In this document: positions 31,877 through 41,106 of the stretch, piece after piece | Layout of the letters: every line of letters begins with the position of its first letter | Numbering within the stretch: the stretch's first letter is position 1 | Assembly: GCA_002103075.1 (NCBI GenBank) | Contig: DABG01000018.1 | Span: forward strand, 1-64,000 | Source of the DNA: Candidatus Gastranaerophilales bacterium HUM_9 | Lineage (GTDB): Bacteria > Cyanobacteriota > Vampirovibrionia > Gastranaerophilales > Gastranaerophilaceae | Reading direction: 5' to 3' | Length of the DNA: 64,000 bases | The notes under the pieces: generated by a model | Seen by the model: only the letters and a program-made list of their open reading frames with translations | Told to the model about the DNA's origin: nothing | Databases searched by the model: none | Translations under genes and position numbers: made by a program

Positions 31877-32053
31877 TTATTCAACTACGATAGCTTGAAC
31901 TGGGCAAGAATCAGCAGCTTCTTTAACGCAATCTTCGTTTTCACCAACAGCAGATTCGTTAACTACAGCCTTGTCTTCTACTGAAAATACAGCGTCACAA
32001 ATTGATTCACATGCACCACATGCTATACAAGAATCTTCAACTTTAACTTTCAT
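31877..32053 (-). CDS. Small ferredoxin (4Fe-4S)
   Basis: A 58-aa ferredoxin starting MKVKVEDSCIACGACESICD. The first cluster motif is CIACGAC followed by C (CxxCxxC...C). The second half keeps only a single CP near residue 49 (DSCPVQAI), so it binds one [4Fe-4S] cluster, like Clostridium thermoaceticum or Desulfovibrio-type ferredoxin I. It is acidic overall. AAGGAG lies before the ATG at 32053, a small hairpin (32079-32097) sits in its leader and a terminator follows. It is a likely low-potential electron carrier for anaerobic radical or hydrogenase enzymes. Confidence 0.92.
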   Translation of the reverse strand: MKVKVEDSCIACGACESICDAVFSVEDKAVVNESAVGENEDCVKEAADSCPVQAIVVE

Positions 32054-32078
32054 TTTTATTTCTCCTTATTATTTCCAT

Positions 32079-32097
32079 CAATTACCAACGGTAATTG
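32079..32097 (-). repeat. Perfect 8-bp hairpin in the ferredoxin leader
   Basis: CAATTACC-AAC-GGTAATTG, immediately before the ribosome binding site region of the ferredoxin gene. Could be an operator palindrome or an mRNA stem. Confidence 0.45.
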
Positions 32098-32121
32098 CAT
32101 GTTTAGTATATAACAAAATTT

Positions 32122-33300
32122 CTAAAATATCCACTTTGTAACAACATCAGCGACATTATCAAAACCATATATCAAACCAAGATCTTTGGGTTCAATGCCT
32201 TTATGATAATAAAGTACAGGAACATATTCTCTTGTATGGTCAGTTCCTTTAACTGTTGGGTCGCAACCATGATCAGCAGTGATTACTAACAAATCATCAT
32301 CATTCATCTCATCAATGAATTTTGCTACATATTCATCAATTTCTTCAATAGCTTTACCATAACCTTCTGCATTGTTTCTATGACCATACAACATATCTGT
32401 ATCTACAAGGTTTGTGAAAATAATAGACTTGTTTGGATTAAATTTATCAACAGAAGCATATCTAATAGAATCTAAATCAAGTTCACCTTTAATAGCTTTA
32501 AGTGTCAAATCAAGACCTTCTTTATTAGAACCTGTATGGATAGCGTGTGTAATACCAGCTTTTGAAAAGATATCTTCAATCTTACCAATACCAACAACTT
32601 CACCACCTGAAGCTTTTACTCTATCTAACATTGTTTCACCAGTTGGCTCAACCGAATAATCACGTCTATCTTTACCAATTCTTGTAGGTTTACCGTCAAT
32701 AATCTTGTAAGGACGAGCGATTACTCTTGATACGTGATAATTACCCTCATCTAAAAGACGTCTTGCAATTACACACCAATCATATAGTGTTTCTAAAGGT
32801 ATCAAATCTGTATCAACTGCAATTTGATACACACTGTCAGCACTTGTATAAATAATAGGGAACTTAGTTCTATGATGTTCGTCATTAAGTTCTTCAATAA
32901 TAGCAGTACCACTAGCTGGTTTGTTTGCTAAAATACCACCACATTTTGTTTCTTCAATAAATTTATCAATAAGCTCTTTTGGGAATCCATTTGGGAAAGT
33001 AGAAAAAGGTTTTTCTGAAACAAGTCCTGCAATTTCCCAGTGACCAGTTGTTGTATCTTTACCCTTTGATTTTTCTTGCATTGTTCCATATTGACCAATA
33101 GGATTAGCAACATTTTCTATACCTTCAAAATCCTGAATTTTGCCAAGACCAAGTTTAGCCATATTAGGAGCTTTTAAACCTTTATTAAAAGCACAAACAT
33201 TCTTTAGGGTATTACATTCTTTTACGTCATTGAATTCTGCATAATCAGGCATAGCACCAATACCCATTGAATCAATAACTACAATAATTGCTCTTTTCAT
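32122..33300 (-). CDS. deoB: Phosphopentomutase
   Basis: Interconverts ribose-1-phosphate and ribose-5-phosphate in nucleoside salvage (alkaline phosphatase superfamily, two Mn2+). 392 aa. The N-terminal metal site is IIVVIDSMGIGAMPDYAEF (about 5-23); the phosphothreonine region is KGKDTTTGHWEIAG (about 79-92); the C-terminal metal residues are in VITADHGCDPTVKGTDHTRE (about 338-357). AGAAGGT lies 7 nt before ATG 33300. It follows upp in the same direction, which groups nucleoside and base salvage. Confidence 0.95.
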   Translation of the reverse strand: MKRAIIVVIDSMGIGAMPDYAEFNDVKECNTLKNVCAFNKGLKAPNMAKLGLGKIQDFEGIENVANPIGQYGTMQEKSKGKDTTTGHWEIAGLVSEKPFSTFPNGFPKELIDKFIEETKCGGILANKPASGTAIIEELNDEHHRTKFPIIYTSADSVYQIAVDTDLIPLETLYDWCVIARRLLDEGNYHVSRVIARPYKIIDGKPTRIGKDRRDYSVEPTGETMLDRVKASGGEVVGIGKIEDIFSKAGITHAIHTGSNKEGLDLTLKAIKGELDLDSIRYASVDKFNPNKSIIFTNLVDTDMLYGHRNNAEGYGKAIEEIDEYVAKFIDEMNDDDLLVITADHGCDPTVKGTDHTREYVPVLYYHKGIEPKDLGLIYGFDNVADVVTKWIF

Positions 33301-33387
33301 ATATTACCTTCTTTCCACTACGTTATACAGAAACTGTCTAACTTAAATATAATAAACTTTAATACATAAACTTTACCAAAAATTTGT

Positions 33388-34050
33388 TTATTTTTCCACT
33401 ACTGTATTAAAAATTCTATCACCAGCATCACCCATGCCTGGAATAATATAACCGTGTTCATTCAAACCATCATCAACTGCAGCAGTTATTATTTCTATTT
33501 CAGGGAATTCTTTTTGGATAAGCTCAATACCTTGAGGTGCAGCAATAATATTTATACATTTAATATTCTTAATAGGAATATTTTTATCTGCATAAAGTCT
33601 TATTGCTTCTAACATTGAATTACCTGTAGCAAGCATTGGGTCTGTTATATAAACAAAGAACTTTTCAGGATTTGGAGTTGCCATAGGAACTTTGTTATAG
33701 TACCAAACAGGTTTCAAAGTTTCTTCATCTCTATACATACCAATATGTCGAATACAAGCATCAGGAAGAATATCAATCGCTTCATCAGTAAAAATCAAAC
33801 CTGCACGTAAGATAGGAGAAATAATAATTGTTATATCTGAATCGATATCTTTTGAAACACATTTTGTTACAGGCGTTTCAATCTCTCTATCAACTAAAGG
33901 TAAGTTTTTTGATGCTTCATATAACAATACTCTAGTAATCTTTCTTGCCGCAATCCTTACTCCTTGACTATCCGTAGTTCTATCTCTCATTGTACATAAG
34001 CTCTGACAGATTACAGGATTATCAATAATTTTTACTTTTTCTTTGTTCAT
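33388..34050 (-). CDS. upp: Uracil phosphoribosyltransferase
   Basis: Makes UMP from uracil and PRPP. At 220 aa it is slightly longer than the usual 208-210. Motifs: ISPILRAGL (about 77-85), the PRPP-binding YITDPMLATGNSMLEAI (about 133-149) and the uracil-binding GYIIPGMGDAGDRIFNT near the C-terminus. GGAAGAAG precedes the ATG. It begins 16 nt after the MCE gene stop and is followed by deoB, so an mce-upp-deoB operon is likely. Confidence 0.96.
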   Translation of the reverse strand: MNKEKVKIIDNPVICQSLCTMRDRTTDSQGVRIAARKITRVLLYEASKNLPLVDREIETPVTKCVSKDIDSDITIIISPILRAGLIFTDEAIDILPDACIRHIGMYRDEETLKPVWYYNKVPMATPNPEKFFVYITDPMLATGNSMLEAIRLYADKNIPIKNIKCINIIAAPQGIELIQKEFPEIEIITAAVDDGLNEHGYIIPGMGDAGDRIFNTVVEK

Positions 34051-34066
34051 AGTCTATCTTCTTCCT

Positions 34067-34726
34067 TTATTTTTCAAAATGTTCTAATACTTGTCTAAAA
34101 TTCTCCATATTCTTTGACGAATTGTCTATCCAATTATTTGAATAATTCAAAAATTGCACAGAGTCATTAAAATTGTTTGCTTCCGGAGAGATGTTAATTT
34201 CATTTATCTCTGCACCAAAATTTGAAACTGCATAAACAATATTCATAAGAGTTTTATACATCTGATATAACAACGTCCAGCAATCTCTCAAACGCTTTGG
34301 ACGTTCAACTAAAAAATAATCATTTCCACTAACCAAAAGTTCTTGATTTATAATTTTGTTTGAATCAGGGGGATAAAGTTCTAAAGATTTTGAACCACCG
34401 AGTCCGTACATTTCAACAGTAGCTAAAGTATTTTTAGGTAAATGAACAGATTTATCCGTAACCTTAAATCTTACTAAAATAGTATCATCTTTTATAATTT
34501 TAGTTTTAGTAACATAACCAACAGGGACACCCATAATATGAACAGGCGAACCAACAATTAAGCCGTACACATCAGGAAAATAAATATCATGAGTTTCAAA
34601 ACTGTTGTTATGTCTGATTATTAAACCTGCAATCAAACAAACAAAGACTAATAGGATAGAGAACCAAGCAATCAACTCAATTTTTCGTAATTTTGATGTA
34701 CGATTTTTCCTGTCTTCTTTTTGCAT
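34067..34726 (-). CDS. MCE (MlaD-like) domain protein, membrane anchored
   Basis: 219 aa with one N-terminal membrane helix (about 18-37, ELIAWFSILLVFVCLIAGLI) and a single MCE domain (about 44-118: VYGLIVGSPVHIMGVPVGYV; SVHLPKNTLATVEMYGLGGS). A C-terminal helical tail of about 95 aa follows. MCE proteins form hexamers that carry lipids between the inner and outer membranes; most sit beside ABC-transporter subunits, which are absent here. The promoter is TGCTAAAAT exactly 6 nt before the ATG, so the mRNA is predicted leaderless. It probably heads an mce-upp-deoB unit. Confidence 0.85.
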   Translation of the reverse strand: MQKEDRKNRTSKLRKIELIAWFSILLVFVCLIAGLIIRHNNSFETHDIYFPDVYGLIVGSPVHIMGVPVGYVTKTKIIKDDTILVRFKVTDKSVHLPKNTLATVEMYGLGGSKSLELYPPDSNKIINQELLVSGNDYFLVERPKRLRDCWTLLYQMYKTLMNIVYAVSNFGAEINEINISPEANNFNDSVQFLNYSNNWIDNSSKNMENFRQVLEHFEK

Positions 34727-34732
34727 ACACTA

Positions 34733-34741
34733 ATTTTAGCA
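34733..34741 (-). promoter_or_regulatory. Putative leaderless promoter of the MCE gene
   Basis: Minus strand TGC-TAAAAT with the hexamer at 34733-34738, six nt (TAGTGT), then ATG at 34726. One mismatch to TATAAT; extended TGC present. Confidence 0.5.
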
Positions 34742-34777
34742 AAAATTCTGTAAGACAACAAGTAATTTAGCTAATTA

Positions 34778-37360
34778 TTAAGAGAACAACTTAAATGTTC
34801 TTTCAACGTTTTCTTTAGCTACAGTTTTCAATGTTTCCATTTCTTGTTTAATGGCGTTTCTTTCGTTATCTAAAGCAGCTAAATCGCTATCATATTTTCT
34901 ATCTTTCATATCGATTTTTTTCATATCTGCTTCATATTTAGCTTCTGCTTTTTTGATTAAAGTTTCATCAGAAACTTCTTGAATATTAGTGTTTGTTGCA
35001 ACGCTTGTTTCAAAAGCTGTTTGATTTTTTCTATTAACTTCAACTAAAACTGTTGAACCTGAGTTAATCATATTTGTTAACCATTCGTTGCTTTTTGATT
35101 GTTCATCAGTTGTTAAAATGTAACCATTTTTAAGAACTTCATAGTAGTTAACAGCGTCTGCAATATCTTTGTCATTCATATCCCATTGAAGAGATGATGA
35201 TTGTGGTTGTTCAACCATTGAAGTTACTGTATATTCATTTGATGAATATTTTTGAGCTGCTGCTGGCATTGTGTATGAAGTACTGTTTTGAATAGCTGCA
35301 TAAATTTTGTTTAATTCAGTTTTATCAGTGTTAGCACCAGTTGCGATATCGTTGATATAAGCATTTAAATTTGCTAATGCTAATTTACTTGCTTGAGTTG
35401 ATGTTGGATAATTGTTAGTAACCCAATTTAAAACTTTCATAACATCATCAGGAGAACTAGCGTTTGCATAACCATTATCATGTAAAACTGTGTATAAGTT
35501 GTTTGAAACGTTTGTTACTGATGGAGCAGTGATAGGAGTATTTTTTGATGGTAATGTTGAAGAACTGTCTGCAAATGGAGAATATTCATAATCTTTTGTT
35601 TCAACATAATTGTTTTGGAAACCTGCAGTTGCTGTCAATGTGTTGTTAGTGATATCAGAAACTAATGCTGTTGCGATTGATGGGTTTGAACCATTTTTTA
35701 AGTAATTAGAAACTGCATCATTTATACTAGCTAATTTTAAAGATTTTTTAACCAATGAGCCATCAGAGAAGTTTGCATCAACTTGATAAAATTGGTTTAA
35801 CCAAGTGCTGATTTTAGAAGCATCAACTGTTTGACCAGATTTTTCAAGCATTAAAGCGATGTTAGCAGCAACAGCATTTTTTGATGGAACAGTAACTTTG
35901 TTAGTTGTAACTTCTCTAGTTGCATTACCTGTTAAAGAAGCTCCGCTACCATTACTTGTTAATTTATCAGCACCACCACCTACTGATGAAACACCAGAAG
36001 CTGAAGAATATTGAGAACCAATAACTGTAGCAGAACAAGCACCATCAATTTGACCAATGAAAGCACCATTTCCACCTGCACCATTTACTGTGCTGATTGT
36101 TGAACATTTAAAAATGAATGATGAGCCATTTACACCACCTTGAGAAGTTTCGTGACCAATCAAACCACCAACGTATACGTTACTAGATTTTACATTACCC
36201 ATAGAAACACAGTTTGAAAGGATTCCGTTTGTATCGTGTCCTAAGAAACCACCAACACAAGTGCTTGTTGCTGTAATATTTACATTAGCTGTTGAATTTG
36301 CGATTGCACTACCTTCGTTTTGACCAATCATACCAGCTGTCCAGTTAGAACCTTGAATAGAACCTTCTGTATAACAGTTGTCAACATAAGCATTCTTAGC
36401 ATAACCAGCGATACCACCTTTAACACCAACGCTTGTGTTTGTAATATTTAAACCAGTCAATTTAACATTTTTGATAACACCTTCAGTAGCTGTTGTTGTA
36501 ACACCAGTTGAAGTGCTTGTTGTTGAAACTTGATTACCAGTAACATATTTGAATAAACCAGAATTTGTACTAGTCAAATTAGAGATTGTGTAACCGTTAC
36601 CATCAAAAATACCTTTGAAAGCATTAGCTTGAGTGCTACCGATACCAGTCCAGTTAACACCAGACATATCAATGTTAGCACCAAGAACAAATTTAACACC
36701 TGCTGTTGATTTACCAGCGTTTGCTAAATTTTGTAATGCAACTAAATCATCTTTTGATTTGATTACATAAGTTTTTGCAGGGTCAAAATCACCAGTAACT
36801 GATGAAACTGCAACTGCATCTGCTGGAACTGTGCTGTGAGAAACAGCTTGATAACCAGCATCAGGGTTAATGTTTGGAACATTTCTTTTTGCACCAGCTT
36901 CAACATTTGTTGCTACTGGAGAATAAGAAGTTGTTCCTAATTCGTTAGGGATAACTGAATAACCAGGAACTGTTGCGATAAATCCTGCGTTTGCCATAAA
37001 TGTGTTTAAGTCACCAACAACACCTGTTCCATCTAAATTGTATTTAGCTGCCATTGCTGGTGAAACATAAACTTTGTCGCTCTCTGCATCTTTTAAATAT
37101 AGGGTATTTGCAATTTTATAATCTGTATTACCTTCTAACATTTGTAATGAAGTATTGATATAAGCAGTTGTTCCATCTGTTGTTAAGAAACCTGCTTGAA
37201 CATTTGTTTTTTCTAGTGCGAATAAATAATCTTCGTAAACTCTAGATGATTCGTTAGCCATTTGCAACTTTTCAGCTTCAAGTTTTGCAGCCTTGTATTC
37301 AATTTGGTGCATTCTTGAAGTCAAAGTTAGTAATCTTGCTTGTGAAGATGACATTCCCAT
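34778..37360 (-). CDS. Giant GLUG-repeat surface/secreted protein with coiled-coil ends
   Basis: 860 aa without a signal peptide. The N-terminus (MGMSSSQARLLTLTSRMHQI, then EYKAAKLEAEKLQMANESSR) and the C-terminus (AKYEADMKKIDMKDRKYDSD to RTFKLFS) are helical and coiled-coil-like, flanking a Ser/Thr/Asn/Gly-rich centre. The centre has GLUG-type units of about 25-30 aa (GGIAGYAKNAYVDNCYTEGS; AGMIGQNEGSAIANST; GGFLGHDTNGILSNCVSMG; GGLIGHETS). Paired helical ends around a variable passenger recall flagellin, hook-type or type III-secreted proteins, but that is inference. AAGGG lies 12 nt before ATG 37360. The 235-bp gap to the divergent gene holds a TTGACATG and a CATGT motif but nothing certain. 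Confidence 0.8.
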   Translation of the reverse strand: MGMSSSQARLLTLTSRMHQIEYKAAKLEAEKLQMANESSRVYEDYLFALEKTNVQAGFLTTDGTTAYINTSLQMLEGNTDYKIANTLYLKDAESDKVYVSPAMAAKYNLDGTGVVGDLNTFMANAGFIATVPGYSVIPNELGTTSYSPVATNVEAGAKRNVPNINPDAGYQAVSHSTVPADAVAVSSVTGDFDPAKTYVIKSKDDLVALQNLANAGKSTAGVKFVLGANIDMSGVNWTGIGSTQANAFKGIFDGNGYTISNLTSTNSGLFKYVTGNQVSTTSTSTGVTTTATEGVIKNVKLTGLNITNTSVGVKGGIAGYAKNAYVDNCYTEGSIQGSNWTAGMIGQNEGSAIANSTANVNITATSTCVGGFLGHDTNGILSNCVSMGNVKSSNVYVGGLIGHETSQGGVNGSSFIFKCSTISTVNGAGGNGAFIGQIDGACSATVIGSQYSSASGVSSVGGGADKLTSNGSGASLTGNATREVTTNKVTVPSKNAVAANIALMLEKSGQTVDASKISTWLNQFYQVDANFSDGSLVKKSLKLASINDAVSNYLKNGSNPSIATALVSDITNNTLTATAGFQNNYVETKDYEYSPFADSSSTLPSKNTPITAPSVTNVSNNLYTVLHDNGYANASSPDDVMKVLNWVTNNYPTSTQASKLALANLNAYINDIATGANTDKTELNKIYAAIQNSTSYTMPAAAQKYSSNEYTVTSMVEQPQSSSLQWDMNDKDIADAVNYYEVLKNGYILTTDEQSKSNEWLTNMINSGSTVLVEVNRKNQTAFETSVATNTNIQEVSDETLIKKAEAKYEADMKKIDMKDRKYDSDLAALDNERNAIKQEMETLKTVAKENVERTFKLFS

Positions 37361-37595
37361 CGTTGCAAATTTCCCTTTTTTGTTTCCCTATACTTCTTAC
37401 TACGGCATAACTTTTTTTAATCTTTAATATTTTTTTGACATGTTTAGGCATGTTGTTACATTTCTTTACAATCATGATATCATGCTCAACTAAAGGATTT
37501 TAACATTTTACAAACTGTAACAATTTAAGCTAAATCTATCAAATTTTCATCAGGAAAATACTTTATATTAATGGATAAGGTTTATAAGGTTAGGT

Positions 37596-39230
37596 ATGAT
37601 TTTTTCTAAATTTTTCAATTTAGCAACATTTGAAAATGTTGAAAAAAATATAAAATACATAGTTCCATCTAATCCTAGTGTGTCAAGAGTAATTGATACA
37701 GGGAAAAAACTATTAGAAAATACTCATATCAAAACACTTGAACAAGATATTTTTGAAAAAGTAGAACGTTTTAACGGATATAACAATTACAACGTTAGTT
37801 TACCTGATAAAATTTCAAGATTTACATATACAAATAACACAAAAGAATTAGCAAAATATGAAGCTAGTGTATATCGTCAAATCAAGCCTAAAATTGGTCT
37901 AAAAGAAGCAACAAACGCTGCAAAACGTGTTACAGATGATGTAGAACTTCAAAAAGCCTTAGTAGATTTTACAAGACAAGAAGCAATTGTTGTTAGAACT
38001 AAAAAAGATGCAACACCAATAATGAGAGCACAATATAATCATTTATACGGAGATAAAGAAAACGTTTTTGTCCTAGATATAAATCCACAAACAAACAACG
38101 GAATGCAAAAAAGTAACAGCTTAATTTCTGGCTGGTACGCTGATATCAATGGACTTTCACCTGAAAAGTTGATTACCTTAAGAACAGATGAACTAACAAC
38201 AAAAACATTAAAACCTTGCAAAATGCACAAAGACTGGGTTCAAGGAACTCCTGTTGCAAAAAGACTAGAACGCCTTGGTAACAAAGTTGATACGATGACT
38301 ATGGATAAAGTCAGAGAACTTCTAGACAACATAAAAGGTCTTTCTGCTGATGAAATTCTAGAGAAATATTCTTTAGAAGAACTTGCATCAGCGATGAAGA
38401 CAATGAACAAAAATATTATTGAACCTCAAAAGCAAAGAGGTTATATTGGTGCATTAATAAAACAACTTGAAAAAGCAACTAGTGGCAGAAACGAAGTTAC
38501 TGTAGTTATCCCTGATGATTGCTCACTATCAGGTTCAAGTATGTTATGTGATTCTGTAAAAATATTTGATAAATTCATAAAAGATAATCCAGAAAAGAAA
38601 GTTCACGTCGTATTTTCACCACTTATCCTAGGTGATATGGCACACAGTGCATTTGGTACATTTATTGATAAAAGCAAACCTCTAAACGAAATGTTCTTAA
38701 GACGTATTAGTGCAATAAAAACTGACGGTTCAGAAGCATTTTCAGGAGCAGCTAAAGCATTTGAAAGAGTAAGAACTGCTGAAAATGTTACATTTGAGGT
38801 TACTCCAAACTCACTTAAAGCAAAACATTTCACAGATACAGAATATTTCAAAAACTTGAAAGACCAGAACTTGAAATCTAATCTACTTTATCTAATGCAA
38901 GGTCCATTAAAAAACGGTTATCCACAATTTGGCGGATTTGGAAACTGTGGAACTCTTGTAATCACACCAACCCACGAATTTGAACTAGCTGGCAGAAAAT
39001 ACGCAGGCAAAATTCCAACAAATAGTGTTGGATTTATGGAAACCATAGGACATGAACTAGGAGTTCTTAACGACGGCGTTAGTGGTGAAAAAGGCTTGTT
39101 CACAAAAGGTACAGGCAGAGGGTACTCTAGGTATTCTGAATGGGAGGGATTAGCTTACCCCGAATCAATAGAAGACAGAATTCCAATAAAAGTAAGTAAT
39201 GACGGAACTATTTCTATACGCAAATCATAG
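37596..39230 (+). CDS. Unknown 544-aa protein with a PRTase-like loop
   Basis: Soluble, lysine-rich, no signal peptide. I do not recognise a family. Two motifs suggest a divergent phosphoribosyltransferase fold: VTVVIPDDCSLSGSSM (about 303-318) resembles the PRPP loop (hydrophobic strand, DD, then SGSS), and FGNCGTLVITPTHEFE (about 447-462) is a conserved-looking Gly/Cys strand-loop. The N-terminal 130 aa are helical (ATNAAKRVTDDVELQKAL). The C-terminus has a Gly-rich segment (KGTGRGYSRYSEWEG). ATG 37596 is preceded by AAGGTTAGGT. It opens a three-gene group with the genes at 39273 and 39898. Confidence 0.7.
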   Translation: MIFSKFFNLATFENVEKNIKYIVPSNPSVSRVIDTGKKLLENTHIKTLEQDIFEKVERFNGYNNYNVSLPDKISRFTYTNNTKELAKYEASVYRQIKPKIGLKEATNAAKRVTDDVELQKALVDFTRQEAIVVRTKKDATPIMRAQYNHLYGDKENVFVLDINPQTNNGMQKSNSLISGWYADINGLSPEKLITLRTDELTTKTLKPCKMHKDWVQGTPVAKRLERLGNKVDTMTMDKVRELLDNIKGLSADEILEKYSLEELASAMKTMNKNIIEPQKQRGYIGALIKQLEKATSGRNEVTVVIPDDCSLSGSSMLCDSVKIFDKFIKDNPEKKVHVVFSPLILGDMAHSAFGTFIDKSKPLNEMFLRRISAIKTDGSEAFSGAAKAFERVRTAENVTFEVTPNSLKAKHFTDTEYFKNLKDQNLKSNLLYLMQGPLKNGYPQFGGFGNCGTLVITPTHEFELAGRKYAGKIPTNSVGFMETIGHELGVLNDGVSGEKGLFTKGTGRGYSRYSEWEGLAYPESIEDRIPIKVSNDGTISIRKS

Positions 39231-39260
39231 ATGTACGCAAAGATAATATATTATTTATGC

Positions 39261-39275
39261 TATAATCAACGTATG
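39261..39275 (+). promoter_or_regulatory. Putative leaderless promoter TGC-TATAAT-N6-ATG
   Basis: TATAAT at 39261-39266 preceded by TGC, then CAACGT, then ATG at 39273. No Shine-Dalgarno is present. Confidence 0.6.
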
Positions 39276-39836
39276 ATTATCTCAGAAATTATAGAAAAAA
39301 TAAACTCATCAAAAGACAGTAACGCTGTTATAGATTATTTGATTGAATTACATAATTCAAATCAAGAACTAAGATTTATAGACAAAACTGGTGCTTACGT
39401 TTACAAAAACTATTATATTTTGCCGAGTTTCACAAACAAAAACGACGAATTTTTAACAACTCTAAAAAACAACCTAAAACTTGTTAATCAAATTTGTAAA
39501 ACCTCATCACCAGAGTTTGTAGACATTGCAAGCACAGAAGATGAAAAATTTACTGTAATAATTTATAAAATCAATGAGTCAGAAAACGCTGAACTTATAC
39601 CATATCTTCAAACAAATGGTGCAAGCATTGAAAAAAAAGAACTTTTTAAATCAGAACAAGCAAAACTTATTGAAGAAAAAAATCTATATAACCCTGAAAT
39701 ACTTATCGCAATCGACCATTTTTATCTAACACCCGACACTCAAAATATAGTCTTTGGTTCTTGGACAGGACTAATTTCTTGCGAAGATAAAACTAAAAAA
39801 TCAGAATTTCTTAACAGCCTAAACCGTCTATTGTAA
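39273..39836 (+). CDS. Hypothetical protein, 187 aa
   Basis: Start MIISEIIEKINSSKDSNAVI at ATG 39273; the frame is open 14 codons further upstream, but that stretch contains the -10 box. It is a soluble alpha/beta protein with a helical first 30 residues and strands near FRFIDKTGAYVYKNYYILP-like LRFIDKTGAYVYKNYYILPS and FTVIIYKINE, ending in a helix (SEFLNSLNRLL). No catalytic motif recognised. It sits 42 nt after the PRTase-like gene yet has its own leaderless promoter. Confidence 0.7.
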   Translation: MIISEIIEKINSSKDSNAVIDYLIELHNSNQELRFIDKTGAYVYKNYYILPSFTNKNDEFLTTLKNNLKLVNQICKTSSPEFVDIASTEDEKFTVIIYKINESENAELIPYLQTNGASIEKKELFKSEQAKLIEEKNLYNPEILIAIDHFYLTPDTQNIVFGSWTGLISCEDKTKKSEFLNSLNRLL

Positions 39837-39897
39837 ACTTATATTAAAGATTTATGGTGTTATAGCAACAATTATTATTCAGGGGTTTGTAATAAAT

Positions 39898-41043
39898 ATG
39901 ATTACATTAAATTCTGCAATTCATCAATCAACAAATGTAGGAAAAATTGTTGCAAATAAAAAGGTTTACACATCACCTAGTATAAATGATAAAAACTGGG
40001 ATATTTGTTACAAGTTCAACTTTCCATATAATATATTGTGTAATTTTACAGCTTCTCAATTCAAACACGATGGAGTAAAAATATACTCTATGGAAGGATT
40101 CTTACAATCTTTAAAAGTCAAAGACAAAGCTACCCAAAATAAAATTTGTACACTCCCTGGATTTTTAGCAAAAAAAATAGGGAATTATCTTAAAAAAAGT
40201 GGGAAATTTGATAGAAAAACTGTTTATTGGCAAGATCAAGAATACAACAGATACTCAAAAGATTTTGCAAAAGTAATAGATAGAGCTTACGACTCAAAAT
40301 TCAAACAAGACAGACTTTTTAGAACAGTTTTAAATAGTTCAAAAGGTAGAACACTTACCCACACCATCGGCAAAAGCGACCCTAATGATACAATCCTTAC
40401 AGAAAAAGAATTTATCCAACACCTTGATAAATTAAGAGAAAGAACAAGTGCTAAAGAAAAAGTTAAAACATTTTTCAGAGACACAAAAAACATTTTATTT
40501 TCACACAAAACCACAAAAAGTATTGCTGATACATTCAAAAATAATAAAGCAACTTTTGTAAATGATGTTTATGTTTGTGGTGAAAATCCTCTATCAAATA
40601 TTGCCAAACTAAGAAAATCTGGAGTAAAAAATGTTATTGATGTAAATGTTCCATCTGATGAAGCAAAAAAACGCACAAAACTACTAAAAAAACATCATAT
40701 AGACTATCTAAATATCACTCTTGATAATCACAAACGACTTGAAGACCCAACACAAACTATAAAAAAAATTGTCAATATATACAACGAGGGAAAACCTACC
40801 TATATAATTGCTGACCCTAAAAATGAAGCAAATATCGTATTGGGAATAAATTACTTATACAATCCAAAAGCAACTCTAGCAGATGCTGTTATGTTTGGAA
40901 CACCACAAAAGCATTTTGTATCACGATTAACTTCTTTTAGTAGAAAAATAAATAATAACGAAATCAACTCTCTTGGCTGGAAAGAAGACTTCTCAACAAA
41001 TATACAAGAAAGAAAAAATACTATTTTTAACGTTAATGCTTAA
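39898..41043 (+). CDS. NADAR-like domain fused to a degenerate dual-specificity-phosphatase-like domain
   Basis: 381 aa, cytosolic. Residues about 34-185 resemble the NADAR/YbiA fold: FPYNILCNFTASQFKHDGVK (like LSNFYPSPFxxDG), IYSMEGFLQSLKVKD with the family Glu at residue 66, then LPGFLAKKIG, and later SKFKQDRLFRTVLNSSKGRT (like KFxQNxxLxxxLLxTG). NADAR domains act on ADP-ribosylated nucleic acid or riboflavin intermediates. Residues about 225-325 look like a PTP/DSP fold (KLRKSGVKNVIDVNVPSDEA; HIDYLNITLDNHK), but the HCxxGxxR loop is replaced by PTYIIADPKNEAN, so it should be inactive. Both assignments are by eye. The start is ATG 39898. Confidence 0.6.
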   Translation: MITLNSAIHQSTNVGKIVANKKVYTSPSINDKNWDICYKFNFPYNILCNFTASQFKHDGVKIYSMEGFLQSLKVKDKATQNKICTLPGFLAKKIGNYLKKSGKFDRKTVYWQDQEYNRYSKDFAKVIDRAYDSKFKQDRLFRTVLNSSKGRTLTHTIGKSDPNDTILTEKEFIQHLDKLRERTSAKEKVKTFFRDTKNILFSHKTTKSIADTFKNNKATFVNDVYVCGENPLSNIAKLRKSGVKNVIDVNVPSDEAKKRTKLLKKHHIDYLNITLDNHKRLEDPTQTIKKIVNIYNEGKPTYIIADPKNEANIVLGINYLYNPKATLADAVMFGTPQKHFVSRLTSFSRKINNNEINSLGWKEDFSTNIQERKNTIFNVNA

Positions 41044-41106
41044 TGCTTTTAATTTCTTGAAATTTGTTGTATAATTCAGGAAGTAAAACTATATAAGGAA
41101 TACGAT

